A DNA stretch of 23,832 nt from a virus, in IMG/VR virus record IMGVR_UViG_3300031673_011527, positions 1-23,832 of that record; one strand, given 5' to 3'. How positions within the stretch are numbered: the first letter of the stretch is position 1; every line of letters begins with the position of its first letter. Of this stretch, positions 1-7,755 are shown piece after piece. The notes under the pieces were generated by a model. That model saw only the letters and a program-made list of their open reading frames with translations, searched no databases and was not told the DNA's origin. The position numbers and the translations under genes were made by a program.

Positions 1-1432
1 GCTGTAGTGCCTCTTCTTTAATTCTTCCAGACTCTTTGTCGAGGTCGATATTATTAAGCTCTGCAATCGTAGACGTAGAAATAGTCGGACTTCCCGATTG
101 CTGTCCTACCATCCATAGCTGAGTGACGGCGTTCCTACGGTCAGTATCATCCACCATTCTGGACGGAATTAACCCAACTTCTACATTATCCCAACCAAGA
201 AACTTGCTACAAGAATCATCCACCCACTGGAGAAGGTCCGTTAGATCACTCGTGTGTACTGACAACTGATTGTCAATCATCCTTAAAGTAGCTTCCATCC
301 CTTGTCCTGTTAGACCACCATACAAGAACTCAAGAGGAATCCCTAAAGCAGCTACCAGAGACTTTTCTGCTTCCTGTACCTCCCCTAAAGTGAGGAGAGC
401 TCGTCCCTGCCCGTTTAGTTGTGAAACCTGCAGCGGAATAGGTGCGTACATAATGTGTAGCGGGTCCTTACGCCAAGCCTGTACGTTGTCCCGCATTTGC
501 TCAACCCACCGATTCAAGTTAATGGATTGAATAGGGTCACCATTATTAGAACCTGCGGCAGGGGAAACAATCCTAAAAGGAACAAGATGTTCGAGAGCAA
601 TAGCTTCGTTAGCTTTACGTAACACTTGCGTATAAAAAAAGCGATCTAAAGCTGGAAGAAGTGGGGGAAGACCCCACTGTGGATTAACCCCCGCAGGTGC
701 GCTAAATTTCATATGAAAAATAGCCTCAGGTTTAAACTTAAACGGACGGTGCTCCTTAACAGCTTTTAAAAAACCAAAAGGAGTAGAGTTGATAATATGC
801 TTTTCTCCCCGTCGAACTTGAGCAGCCGTATCCGCAGGAATTGTGTAATAATATAGGGATTCACCTGTGAATTGATTATGCTCAATATCCATACATTTAG
901 GGTCCCACCGAATAAAGTTAATGTCTTTTACAAGCATTAGCTTTCGGTCTTCGACGTTCTTTTCGCCCGCTATTACTGACTGAGAACAATTCAGACATTT
1001 ATACGAAAACGTTAAATTCTGTATATTAAACGAATAGTCTGTATGTTGTATATTCGTAGGGCTTTTGCACTTCGGACAAATCAAATTCCGAACAAAAGGT
1101 TGGTACATAGAAGTAAAGGAGTTTCCGTAGATATATTTATCCAACGTAGCCTTGAGCAAAAACTCTTTAGCCCGGATAATTTTTTCGAGAAGATTCTTAT
1201 GTTTTCCTTTAAGGGCTTTATTATCTGTATTATAAGTCAGCTCTGTAATTGGATATTCTCCAAATTTCCGTAAAGTAGCAAAAATATGTGGGCTGTTATA
1301 AAACAGAAACTCACACATTTTAAACAACTCTTTAAGTCGTTTAGGTGTAAAAATCTGACTATAAGTATAGTATGGATTTGTGTGACCTAAGCCACCAGTG
1401 GCCATATACGTAGATTCAGGAGTTGTCGTCAT
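1..1432 (-). CDS. phage portal protein (C-terminus cut by window edge)
   Basis: The minus strand is open from an ATG at 1432 to the left edge: 477 codons with no stop. The portal forms the dodecameric ring at one capsid vertex through which DNA is packaged and to which terminase and tail attach. Support comes from the overall pattern: an N-terminal YGNSF-type segment near residues 102-106, a middle region rich in aromatic and basic residues, and a late helical segment containing GIPLEFLYGG followed by GQGMEATLRMIDNQL, typical of portal clip/stem regions. Residues 119-149 carry two CxxC pairs (C119/C122 and C146/C149), an inserted zinc ribbon that is unusual for portals. The gene is divergent from the SNF2 helicase gene, with 59 bases between the starts. 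Only a weak purine-rich stretch precedes the ATG. The terminase partner lies 16 kb away on the same strand. The portal assignment is from pattern recognition without a database search. Confidence 0.8.
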   Translation of the reverse strand, partial: MTTTPESTYMATGGLGHTNPYYTYSQIFTPKRLKELFKMCEFLFYNSPHIFATLRKFGEYPITELTYNTDNKALKGKHKNLLEKIIRAKEFLLKATLDKYIYGNSFTSMYQPFVRNLICPKCKSPTNIQHTDYSFNIQNLTFSYKCLNCSQSVIAGEKNVEDRKLMLVKDINFIRWDPKCMDIEHNQFTGESLYYYTIPADTAAQVRRGEKHIINSTPFGFLKAVKEHRPFKFKPEAIFHMKFSAPAGVNPQWGLPPLLPALDRFFYTQVLRKANEAIALEHLVPFRIVSPAAGSNNGDPIQSINLNRWVEQMRDNVQAWRKDPLHIMYAPIPLQVSQLNGQGRALLTLGEVQEAEKSLVAALGIPLEFLYGGLTGQGMEATLRMIDNQLSVHTSDLTDLLQWVDDSCSKFLGWDNVEVGLIPSRMVDDTDRRNAVTQLWMVGQQSGSPTISTSTIAELNNIDLDKESGRIKEEALQ

Positions 1433-1491
1433 GGGTTCTCTTTCTTTTTTTCTTACCAGACTGAACAAATTCTAACTCAAGGAGCAGCAGA

Positions 1492-3537
1492 ATGAAAGCT
1501 ACGTTCACACACTCTTTAGGTTCCCCTGTATTCGTCGTACAAGGGGATAACAATGACTTAGCGAGGATTTTTGGTGGGACGTACCTGAAACAACACAATG
1601 TCTGGATGTACCCAGCATATCCCCCATCTCTAGAAAACGTATGTAATGACTTTCAAGTTCTAGGAATCGAGTACGATGAAAGAGCCCAGAACTACCTCGA
1701 TCAGCTACATACCCTAAAACACTACCAGCAAATTGTGGAACAAGAACCAGTTCTTGGACCATTCCCCAACTATGGTCACCAAAACAAGGGCATCGCCGAG
1801 CTCCTTTACAATTATCGCTGGGTCCTTCGTTGGGATATGGGTACCGGGAAGACAAAGATTGCAGTTGAAGCTCTCATCAAATTACGACTTAAAACGCTAA
1901 TAATTGGTCCGAAAATCTCTGTAGATAACTGGGTTGAGGAAATTAATACGCATTCAAATAATACTCTGCGACCACTTATCCTAAGAGAGACTACTCGAAA
2001 AAGAAAATTAAAAACCCTAGAGAAAGCCATCAACGAAAAATATGACATCCTTCTCGCTTCATACGATACTGCTCGGTTATACGGTAATATGATGCTTTCC
2101 CCCAAGGTTTTAAAAGTGATAAACCACAGTAGATTACCCATTCCAAAAATGATACAAAAACTACTTCTAGGATTATCCGCGAAAGATGCTCTTGAAATTA
2201 TCGAAGAGTATCAAAGACTAACTCCGCTAGTTTCGATTAAAAAACGAATACAATCTATGCCAAAAGACCTGTGTATACAGGATTTTCCGTATGAAATCAT
2301 TATTTTAGATGAGTCTCATCGGGTTAAAAATATCCGAGCTAAGCAGACTAAAGTAGTGTCGGAATTGTGTAAAAAAGCTTCACGGAGGTACTTATTAACA
2401 GGTACTATCAGTATGGGTAATCCCCTAGACCTTTACCCCCAACTAAATGCCTTAGCTAAATACATCTGCCCGGAAAGCTACTTTTCCTTCAAGAAAAAAT
2501 TTTGCGATATTTCTCCTCTCAATGAACACATTGTTACTGGGTATAAAAATCTTCATATTTTGAATCAAAGACTCCAGTTGTTCTCCAGCGAAAGACGTAT
2601 TGAAGACTGTGTAGACCTCCCCGGGATACATGATATAAATATTTCCTACAAGCTAACCCCGGAACAACTTGGAGATTATAACGCTCTTATTGAACGTAAA
2701 ACTTTAGATTTTGGAGAATTGGGTATACTAGAAGATCTTAACGGAGCTGTTCGTAATAACAAACTTTTACAAATTTGCAGTGGTTTTTTATATGTTCGTA
2801 ATACCCTAGCAAATCAAATTTGCGATACTTGTACACATGTTATGGATTGTGTAGTTGAAGATATACAACCCGGAACTAAACGCTGTACTCGGTATGAAGA
2901 GTTAAAAAACCTAATTAAAACAAATACTTTACGCTACCCTAAAAATCCAAAATTATCCACTCTCGAAGATTTACTAAAAGACTTACTCGCCAGTCCTGAA
3001 GAAAAAGTGGTAATCTGGGCTAATATGGATGCGGAAATGGAAGACATAGCGCAGTTGTTAAAAACACAAGGACTTCCCTTTGTTCAAGTGGACGGGTCTA
3101 CGACTTCTCGAATAAAAACACTTGCTAAAGAATTTGACGAGAACCCCCATTGTCGTGTGTATTTAGGGCAGGAGTCCACGGGTATTTCTATTAACCTAGT
3201 CGCAGCAAGATATGCCATTTATTACAGCCGCTCTTGGTCTCTAGAGCACTGGTTACAATCCCGAGCTCGAGAGTATCGTATAGGACAAACCCGCAAGGCC
3301 GTAGTGTATCGCCTTTGTGCATCCCAAAGTATTGAAATACAACAATTAATCGCTCTAGATAACCGGCAAGATATCGCATCGATGCTTACGGACAAAGTGG
3401 ACTGTGCCGTCTGCGTATGCTACATAAATTGTGTAAAAAATAAGGTCGTGCCTTGGTCGAAAGGTTGTGTTTACAAATCAAAAATCGACAGGGAAACCGT
3501 CACTCCGGAGGTAATAAAACGTGGAAATAGTTATTAG
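1492..3537 (+). CDS. SNF2/HARP-like DEAD-family DNA helicase (translocase)
   Basis: This 681-residue superfamily 2 ATPase of the SNF2 group probably translocates on or remodels DNA during phage replication, recombination or repair. Motif I is WDMGTGKT at residues 114-121, motif II is DESH at 273-276, and motif III is YLLTGT followed by NPLDLYPQLN. Motif IV lies around VVIWANMDAE, motif V is QESTGISINL, and motif VI reads QSRAREYRIGQ. The N-terminal 90 residues resemble the substrate-recognition region found before the motor in HARP/SMARCAL1-like proteins. Two Cys-rich patches are present: one between the helicase lobes (CDTC...C...C) and one near the C-terminus (CAVCVC...C...C). They may bind zinc. 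The start is supported by AAGGAG eight bases upstream of the ATG. The 3' end overlaps the next gene by 17 bases, so translation is probably coupled. Confidence 0.9.
   Translation: MKATFTHSLGSPVFVVQGDNNDLARIFGGTYLKQHNVWMYPAYPPSLENVCNDFQVLGIEYDERAQNYLDQLHTLKHYQQIVEQEPVLGPFPNYGHQNKGIAELLYNYRWVLRWDMGTGKTKIAVEALIKLRLKTLIIGPKISVDNWVEEINTHSNNTLRPLILRETTRKRKLKTLEKAINEKYDILLASYDTARLYGNMMLSPKVLKVINHSRLPIPKMIQKLLLGLSAKDALEIIEEYQRLTPLVSIKKRIQSMPKDLCIQDFPYEIIILDESHRVKNIRAKQTKVVSELCKKASRRYLLTGTISMGNPLDLYPQLNALAKYICPESYFSFKKKFCDISPLNEHIVTGYKNLHILNQRLQLFSSERRIEDCVDLPGIHDINISYKLTPEQLGDYNALIERKTLDFGELGILEDLNGAVRNNKLLQICSGFLYVRNTLANQICDTCTHVMDCVVEDIQPGTKRCTRYEELKNLIKTNTLRYPKNPKLSTLEDLLKDLLASPEEKVVIWANMDAEMEDIAQLLKTQGLPFVQVDGSTTSRIKTLAKEFDENPHCRVYLGQESTGISINLVAARYAIYYSRSWSLEHWLQSRAREYRIGQTRKAVVYRLCASQSIEIQQLIALDNRQDIASMLTDKVDCAVCVCYINCVKNKVVPWSKGCVYKSKIDRETVTPEVIKRGNSY
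3507..3512 (+). promoter_or_regulatory. Shine-Dalgarno site fixing a GTG start
   Basis: GGAGGT lies eight bases upstream of the GTG at 3521, inside the end of the SNF2 gene. It supports the non-ATG start of the following gene. Confidence 0.7.
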
Positions 3538-3913
3538 CCAGGATGAATTAATCGCGCTCGTTTCGCGTGCGTTAGGGGGGACTTCAGTTACGGCTATTAG
3601 TTTTGACCCTAACACGGAAAAAGTAACAATTAGTACATCTTTAAATCTCTTGGGATTAAACCAGGACCAACCATCGCGCACCATCCCAACAGTAAGTCCT
3701 AGCATACCTACTGTAACGTACGACGAATACCCTGAAGCTACCCCCGAAGAAATGGCTAAAATCCTAAGCGAGAGCCAGAAACTCACTAATACTTCCGGCA
3801 AAGTCTTTGAATACACTGCGGATGGAGACCTAATTACCCGAGAAAGAAACGCGGATGAAACTAATCTACCCGACGGGGAAGACATTATTTGGGTAAGGAA
3901 TAATCATGACTAA
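3521..3913 (+). CDS. small acidic protein of unknown function
   Basis: This 130-residue protein is not recognised. It starts at GTG with a full GGAGGT Shine-Dalgarno eight bases upstream, overlaps the SNF2 gene by 17 bases, and overlaps the following Cas4-like nuclease gene by 8. It has a predicted folded N-terminal part (residues 1-45), a Pro/Ser/Thr-rich linker (about 50-68) and an acidic C-terminal part. No signal peptide, membrane segment or Cys cluster is visible. Its position between a helicase and a nuclease suggests an accessory role in DNA metabolism, by context only. Confidence 0.75.
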   Translation: MEIVISQDELIALVSRALGGTSVTAISFDPNTEKVTISTSLNLLGLNQDQPSRTIPTVSPSIPTVTYDEYPEATPEEMAKILSESQKLTNTSGKVFEYTADGDLITRERNADETNLPDGEDIIWVRNNHD

Positions 3914-4772
3914 AGGGATAATAGGATACACAGAGGAAAACGAAGATGAATTTGGAGAAAGTTGGCTAGACCCGGAACTCCCGAAAGGATATATTTCACC
4001 GTCTCAATTTAATACCTATCTTCGCTGCTCAAAACAATACGAGTATGCGTACATTCAACAATTGAAAAAACCCCCTGGAATCGCCCAAATACGAGGGTCA
4101 GCAGTACATAAAGGTGTTGAAGTTACACATCTTCATACTATCGCGCACGGGACACCCGCATCCGCAGAAGAAGGCGCTGCAGTAGTGTCCGATAAATTCG
4201 ACGCACAAGCACCGGAAATTGAAAATTGGGAAAAAGAAAGTCAAGGTGAAGCTAAAGATAAAGCCATCAGAATGTTTAAAGTTTATTACCGGGATGCTGT
4301 TCCGTATATCCGGCCTGTTCGAGTTGAACACACATTTCACTGGTCCCTCGATTTATGTGGAGTGCCCGTTTTAGGAATTATTGATTTAGTCGATTCGATT
4401 GAGGACCCCGCTATGAGCCTGGAAAATGACCCAGAAAATCCTCAACAGGTTGAAGTAGTAAGTGACCTAAAAACGGTAAAAAGTCTTTGGCCAAAATCAC
4501 GTGTCCATAATAACGCTCAATTAACTTTTTATTCTATTGCAGAAGATACTAATAGAGTTAGAATTGACTTTCTGGCGGCAAAAAAGAAGGGGACAGAATA
4601 TAAACCTGTCCCTAGTCTCAGGAGTAGACAGGACAAACAAATTCTTTTAGAAGATGTTGCAACCATGGCCCGGAATGTAAAAAAGGGAATTTTTTATCGC
4701 TGCTCAGCCGAGGGGTGGAACTGTTCTCCAGAATTCTGTGGTTATTATCAGCGTTGTAGAGGAAAGAGGTAA
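3906..4772 (+). CDS. Cas4/RecB-like PD-(D/E)XK nuclease with Fe-S cysteines (copy 1)
   Basis: This 288-residue nuclease is of the RecB/Cas4 type, which usually degrades or resects DNA ends from single-stranded tails. The motifs appear in family order: C41 in a LRCSKQYEY context, GSAVHKG with H68, GIIDLVD with D160, VSDLKT with D187 and K189, and AQLTFYS with Q205. A C-terminal cluster C273, C278, C284 together with C41 is the four-cysteine arrangement that holds a 4Fe-4S cluster in Cas4 and AddB proteins. The start has AAGGA six bases upstream. It follows the small protein with an 8-base overlap and precedes the endolysin gene by 9 bases. No cas1, cas2 or repeat array is nearby, so a recombination or replication role fits better than CRISPR adaptation. 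A second, divergent relative lies at 9962-10798. Confidence 0.88.
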   Translation: MTKGIIGYTEENEDEFGESWLDPELPKGYISPSQFNTYLRCSKQYEYAYIQQLKKPPGIAQIRGSAVHKGVEVTHLHTIAHGTPASAEEGAAVVSDKFDAQAPEIENWEKESQGEAKDKAIRMFKVYYRDAVPYIRPVRVEHTFHWSLDLCGVPVLGIIDLVDSIEDPAMSLENDPENPQQVEVVSDLKTVKSLWPKSRVHNNAQLTFYSIAEDTNRVRIDFLAAKKKGTEYKPVPSLRSRQDKQILLEDVATMARNVKKGIFYRCSAEGWNCSPEFCGYYQRCRGKR

Positions 4773-4781
4773 AAATAAAAA

Positions 4782-5921
4782 ATGGATGTTTTCAGTGATC
4801 CAACAAAAGAAAAACACTTCTGGTCGATGATTGACAGTGAGTCTCCTGCCGCAAAAGAAACATTCACGAAGTTGTGGAAGAAAATAGAAACTACTACGCT
4901 AGAAAAGGACGATGCTTGCGCTTGTTTGGATGCTCTTTTTATCGACTCTCACGCACGCATTCTTCAAGCTCTAGGTAAATCGGCAAAAAGTCTTTACCCC
5001 ACCACGAAACGCAGTCTTAACCGACTTCAAGAGGTAGAACATATGTGGTGGGTAGACCATTTTACTGCCGGTATTTCACATACATCTACTTTAAATTGGT
5101 TCGGGGCAACCTCCGAAGGCCGAGCCTCGACACATTTCATCATCGGCTATCACACAGACCCTTTTTACATTATCCCTCTCAGACACAAAGCTTGGCATAC
5201 CCCTCGCCGAAATGCAGATAGCTGGAGTGTGGAGATGGTAAATGCAGGACCGGTCCAAAGTACGGGGAGTCGCCAAAGTGATTGGGCTATGTGGAATGAT
5301 CGAATACTCCCTATAAAATTGGTAAAAGAACTACCTCCCCAACCAGTGTCGCCTCCTTATAAGGGAGCGCATTATTTTCAACCGTTCACGGCTGACCAAG
5401 TAATCGCAAATATGAAACTAAAGCGCCTTATTCGCTGGGCTACAGAAGATAAACTTCTCTCCGAAGCGCGTATGTCTCAACATTCTCAGTGGCAAGAAGG
5501 TAAATTCGACATGGGTCCCCTCTGGCCTTTCGACGAGATTAACACAGCTGTGTTCGAGAACTACCCCTTAGAGGAGCTGGCCTCATATCAGCAAGCCATC
5601 GAAGCTGTCTACCTTCCGTCTAACGATAATGTCTGTGATGCCATATTCGACGACAGTGATACTTGTCCCAATAATCCTGAATATGGGGTCGACGCTAATC
5701 CGGACAAAGAATCCGACCCAAAAACAGTGATCTCAACGAAAGACATACAGCTACTCCTATCCAACCGAGGCCACATCATCCAAATTGATGGAATCTATGG
5801 ACCGGAAACAAAGAAAGCGGTGAAAAATTTTCAACGACGTTTTAACAACACTAATCCTTCCGAGCTACTTATTGTAGACGGTATTGCTGGACCACGAACC
5901 CTAGAAAAACTAACGAGGTAA
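4782..5921 (+). CDS. endolysin: N-acetylmuramoyl-L-alanine amidase with peptidoglycan-binding domain
   Basis: This 379-residue lysis enzyme probably cleaves the amide bond between N-acetylmuramic acid and L-alanine to release progeny. Residues 88-250 match an Amidase_2 (PGRP/AmpD-like) fold: VDHFTAG with H93, ASTHFIIG, AWHTP, SVEMVNAG with E151, and a final QHSQWQEGKFDMGP segment with H234 and D243. By analogy with AmpD, H93, H234 and D243 are the likely zinc ligands and E151 a catalytic residue. Residues 319-379 form a PG_binding_1 domain with two IDGIYGPET/VDGIAGPRT-type repeats. An acidic linker with two cysteines joins the domains, and the first 85 residues are an unassigned extension. 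No signal peptide is visible, so a holin should be needed, but none was found next to it. The Shine-Dalgarno AGAGG merges with the stop of the preceding gene. Confidence 0.88.
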   Translation: MDVFSDPTKEKHFWSMIDSESPAAKETFTKLWKKIETTTLEKDDACACLDALFIDSHARILQALGKSAKSLYPTTKRSLNRLQEVEHMWWVDHFTAGISHTSTLNWFGATSEGRASTHFIIGYHTDPFYIIPLRHKAWHTPRRNADSWSVEMVNAGPVQSTGSRQSDWAMWNDRILPIKLVKELPPQPVSPPYKGAHYFQPFTADQVIANMKLKRLIRWATEDKLLSEARMSQHSQWQEGKFDMGPLWPFDEINTAVFENYPLEELASYQQAIEAVYLPSNDNVCDAIFDDSDTCPNNPEYGVDANPDKESDPKTVISTKDIQLLLSNRGHIIQIDGIYGPETKKAVKNFQRRFNNTNPSELLIVDGIAGPRTLEKLTR

Positions 5922-5929
5922 AAACAACA

Positions 5930-6346
5930 ATGGAAATGCAACTCAAAATTACAAAACAATGTGGCCGTTGTGGAAAAGTAGAAGAGTATATTGGGGACCT
6001 TGAGGATGCCCAAATGCGCAACGACCAAGTTCAAACACGAAAAAACACAGCTAAACATCTGGACGGAGTAGTGCAAGAGCTGGCACGCATCGATGAGCCG
6101 CCCCCGATTGTGGTCATGCTCCTTGACCCTGAAACCAGAACGTACGTATACAAAACTCTCTATGACCTCTGTGATAAAAAGAACACAAAGGAAGGACAGC
6201 GTCGAGGCTGTGCCGCACGAGTGGCTGATTTGGTCGCGGACATCTTCAACACTAAAAAGGAAACCGTGAAGCCAAAAAAACGAAAGTCTTCCGAAGTCGA
6301 CAAGAATCAAACCTCATTGCCGCTGGATCCTGAAGTGGCCATCTGA
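5930..6346 (+). CDS. small Cys4 (putative zinc-binding) protein of unknown function
   Basis: This 138-residue protein has a CxxC knuckle near the N-terminus (C11, C14 in KQCGRCGK) and two more cysteines at 81 and 94 (LCD...RRGC). The four could bind one zinc, as in treble-clef or split zinc fingers. The C-terminal 30 residues are Lys-rich (VKPKKRKSS) and could contact nucleic acid. The Shine-Dalgarno GAGGTAA contains the stop codon of the endolysin gene, and the gene's TGA shares a base with the next ATG (TGATG), so the run is translationally coupled. Function unknown. Confidence 0.75.
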   Translation: MEMQLKITKQCGRCGKVEEYIGDLEDAQMRNDQVQTRKNTAKHLDGVVQELARIDEPPPIVVMLLDPETRTYVYKTLYDLCDKKNTKEGQRRGCAARVADLVADIFNTKKETVKPKKRKSSEVDKNQTSLPLDPEVAI

Positions 6347-6513
6347 TGGATAAATATGGCGTGGAAGAGTCCACCGATGAATTACGCAAGAGTGCGGCCG
6401 ACGGTGTTATACGTTGCCCCATTTGCGGAAAAGAGGTTCTGGATGCCGAAAGCCCAACACCGCGCTGCCCGGAACACGGGAGCGCCCCGTTCGAAACGAA
6501 TTCGCGGGACTGA
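6346..6513 (+). CDS. 55-residue zinc-ribbon protein (short gene)
   Basis: An ATG at 6346 overlaps the TGA of the preceding gene (TGATG) and opens a 55-codon frame ending at TGA 6511-6513. The product contains RCPICGKEV and, fifteen residues on, RCPEHGSAPFE, giving C-x2-C...C-x2-H. This is the shape of a small zinc ribbon common in tailed-phage genomes. Composition and motif make this frame much more protein-like than the overlapping +1 frame that starts at 6356, which is Arg-rich and motif-free over the same stretch. Role unknown; such proteins often bind nucleic acid or partner proteins. Confidence 0.72.
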   Translation: MDKYGVEESTDELRKSAADGVIRCPICGKEVLDAESPTPRCPEHGSAPFETNSRD

Positions 6514-6553
6514 TCGGGAAGTCGTACAGAAGGTTAGGGCGTTATACCAGGTC

Positions 6554-6712
6554 GTGTATAACAGCGAAGCTAGCCTTATACCCCTTGCGGTGGAGCTCTT
6601 TCATGCCCTCGGTTCTATTTTAGAAGGAACTCCTATGCGACATATTGATTTACGCTTGGTCGACAAGGATTCCATTTTACGAGAACTCAAAGAACAAGGA
6701 GAGCGCGTATGA
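6554..6712 (+). CDS. small helical protein, start uncertain
   Basis: The frame ending at TGA 6710-6712 overlaps the ATG of the ParB-like gene (ATGA), which argues that its 3' part is translated. It is open from 6356, but its first half lies over the zinc-ribbon gene in another frame and looks like a shadow. The first in-frame start outside that gene is the GTG at 6554 (52 residues), which has no clear Shine-Dalgarno. An ATG at 6635 has a clean AAGGA six bases upstream and would give only 25 residues (MRHIDLRLVDKD...). The C-terminal part looks helical and charged. Function unknown. The coordinates chosen are a compromise among the 6356, 6554 and 6635 starts. Confidence 0.45.
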   Translation: MYNSEASLIPLAVELFHALGSILEGTPMRHIDLRLVDKDSILRELKEQGERV

Positions 6713-7755
6713 GTGAGGAGAACCAAAACGGATTACCCGAGACGTTAAGTCGAAAAGAAGTAAATGAGGCTGCACTGGATAGTCTCATATCAGACATCGA
6801 TGAAATCATCCCGGCGGTTGATCTCCCGAAGGACAACCCTAAAATGAATGTTGTAAAACCAGGAAAACCTGTAACCGACCAAAAAACCCCGATAAAAATG
6901 AAATTAAAAGACTTGTCACTGGCTGAGTCTTGGAATCGAGATACGCTTCGAGATGTCGATAAATTGGCCCAAGCTCTTCTCGCAGAAGGGCAGCTCGTTC
7001 CGCTTTTAGTTCATCAACAAAAAGACGGGAAAATGGAGGTCATTGACGGGCGTCGGCGCTATGCGGCTATGAAAGAAGCAGGTATCACTGACGCCCTCGT
7101 CACTGTCGTCAATTGTCCAGACGATGGTACCTTCGAACGAATAAGCGCCGCCGCCAACCTAGCGCGTGCTGAACACACGACCATGGAGCTTTGCCACATC
7201 TTTACCCGCCTCCGAGATCGCGGAAATAAAATAAAAACAATAGCTCAGACGATGGGTTTCTCCGAGGCTAAAATCGGGCAGTATATGAAATTGGAAGTAC
7301 TACCCGAAGACGTAAAGAAACTTCTTGATTCGGGAAAGTTAGATTTTACCGCAGCCCAAGCTCTTACTCGTCTTGACTACGACGACTCCCGAGACCTGAA
7401 GTATTTCGACCGTATCATGTTGCAGCTACAAACTGGAGTACTCACGGCTACTACGATTATTGCTGCTATCGAAAAATACACCTCACGCCGTGCCGCAGCC
7501 GACAAAGCTGCTGGTAAAGTAGCTAAGAAGAAACGCGGACGGAAGTTTGGCCAAAAGACCGAAAATTACGATTACTTAGACACAACATACCTCAAACAAG
7601 TCAAGCCCATTACCGTCGCTAAAAGATTCGGAGAGATCTTAATGGCGTTACAAGATGAGCGAAACAACGCCCGCACCGCAGTAAAGAAAGCTTTTATTGA
7701 TGGAAAAATGCTCCAGGCTAAACAAATCGCTGGATTAGAGCCCTTCGATGATTAG
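6709..7755 (+). CDS. ParB/Srx-domain DNA-binding protein
   Basis: This 348-residue protein has a ParB-type N-terminal nucleotide-binding domain at about residues 62-150. It includes QLVPLLVHQ, VIDGRRRYAAMKEAG (GRRR at 114-117, corresponding to the ParB CTP-binding GxRRxxA motif) and AANLARAEHTTMEL, equivalent to the ENxQRxxL segment. A helix-turn-helix follows at about 174-200 (IKTIAQTMGFSEAKIGQYM). The first 60 residues look disordered and acidic. A basic stretch (KKKRGRK, near 274) precedes a C-terminal domain. AAGGAG seven bases before the ATG and an ATGA overlap with the previous gene support the start. No ParA ATPase or palindromic parS-like site was seen. The protein may segregate or organise phage DNA, or act as a transcription regulator. 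It converges on the sigma gene with a 4-base overlap of the stop codons. Confidence 0.85.
   Translation: MSEENQNGLPETLSRKEVNEAALDSLISDIDEIIPAVDLPKDNPKMNVVKPGKPVTDQKTPIKMKLKDLSLAESWNRDTLRDVDKLAQALLAEGQLVPLLVHQQKDGKMEVIDGRRRYAAMKEAGITDALVTVVNCPDDGTFERISAAANLARAEHTTMELCHIFTRLRDRGNKIKTIAQTMGFSEAKIGQYMKLEVLPEDVKKLLDSGKLDFTAAQALTRLDYDDSRDLKYFDRIMLQLQTGVLTATTIIAAIEKYTSRRAAADKAAGKVAKKKRGRKFGQKTENYDYLDTTYLKQVKPITVAKRFGEILMALQDERNNARTAVKKAFIDGKMLQAKQIAGLEPFDD

Noticed and set aside
3478-3885. Minus-strand open frame of 135 codons
   Set aside because: It lies antisense to the small gene at 3521, which has a strong Shine-Dalgarno and coupled overlaps on both sides.
5831-6310. Minus-strand open frame of 159 codons
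   Set aside because: It lies antisense to the endolysin end and the Cys4 protein, is Phe/Ser/Cys-rich without motifs, and has no ribosome site. It is a shadow frame.
6356-6553. 5' part of the plus-strand open frame starting at 6356
   Set aside because: It overlaps the zinc-ribbon frame 6346-6513 in another phase and is Arg-rich without motifs. Only the 3' part, coupled to the ParB-like gene, is kept.
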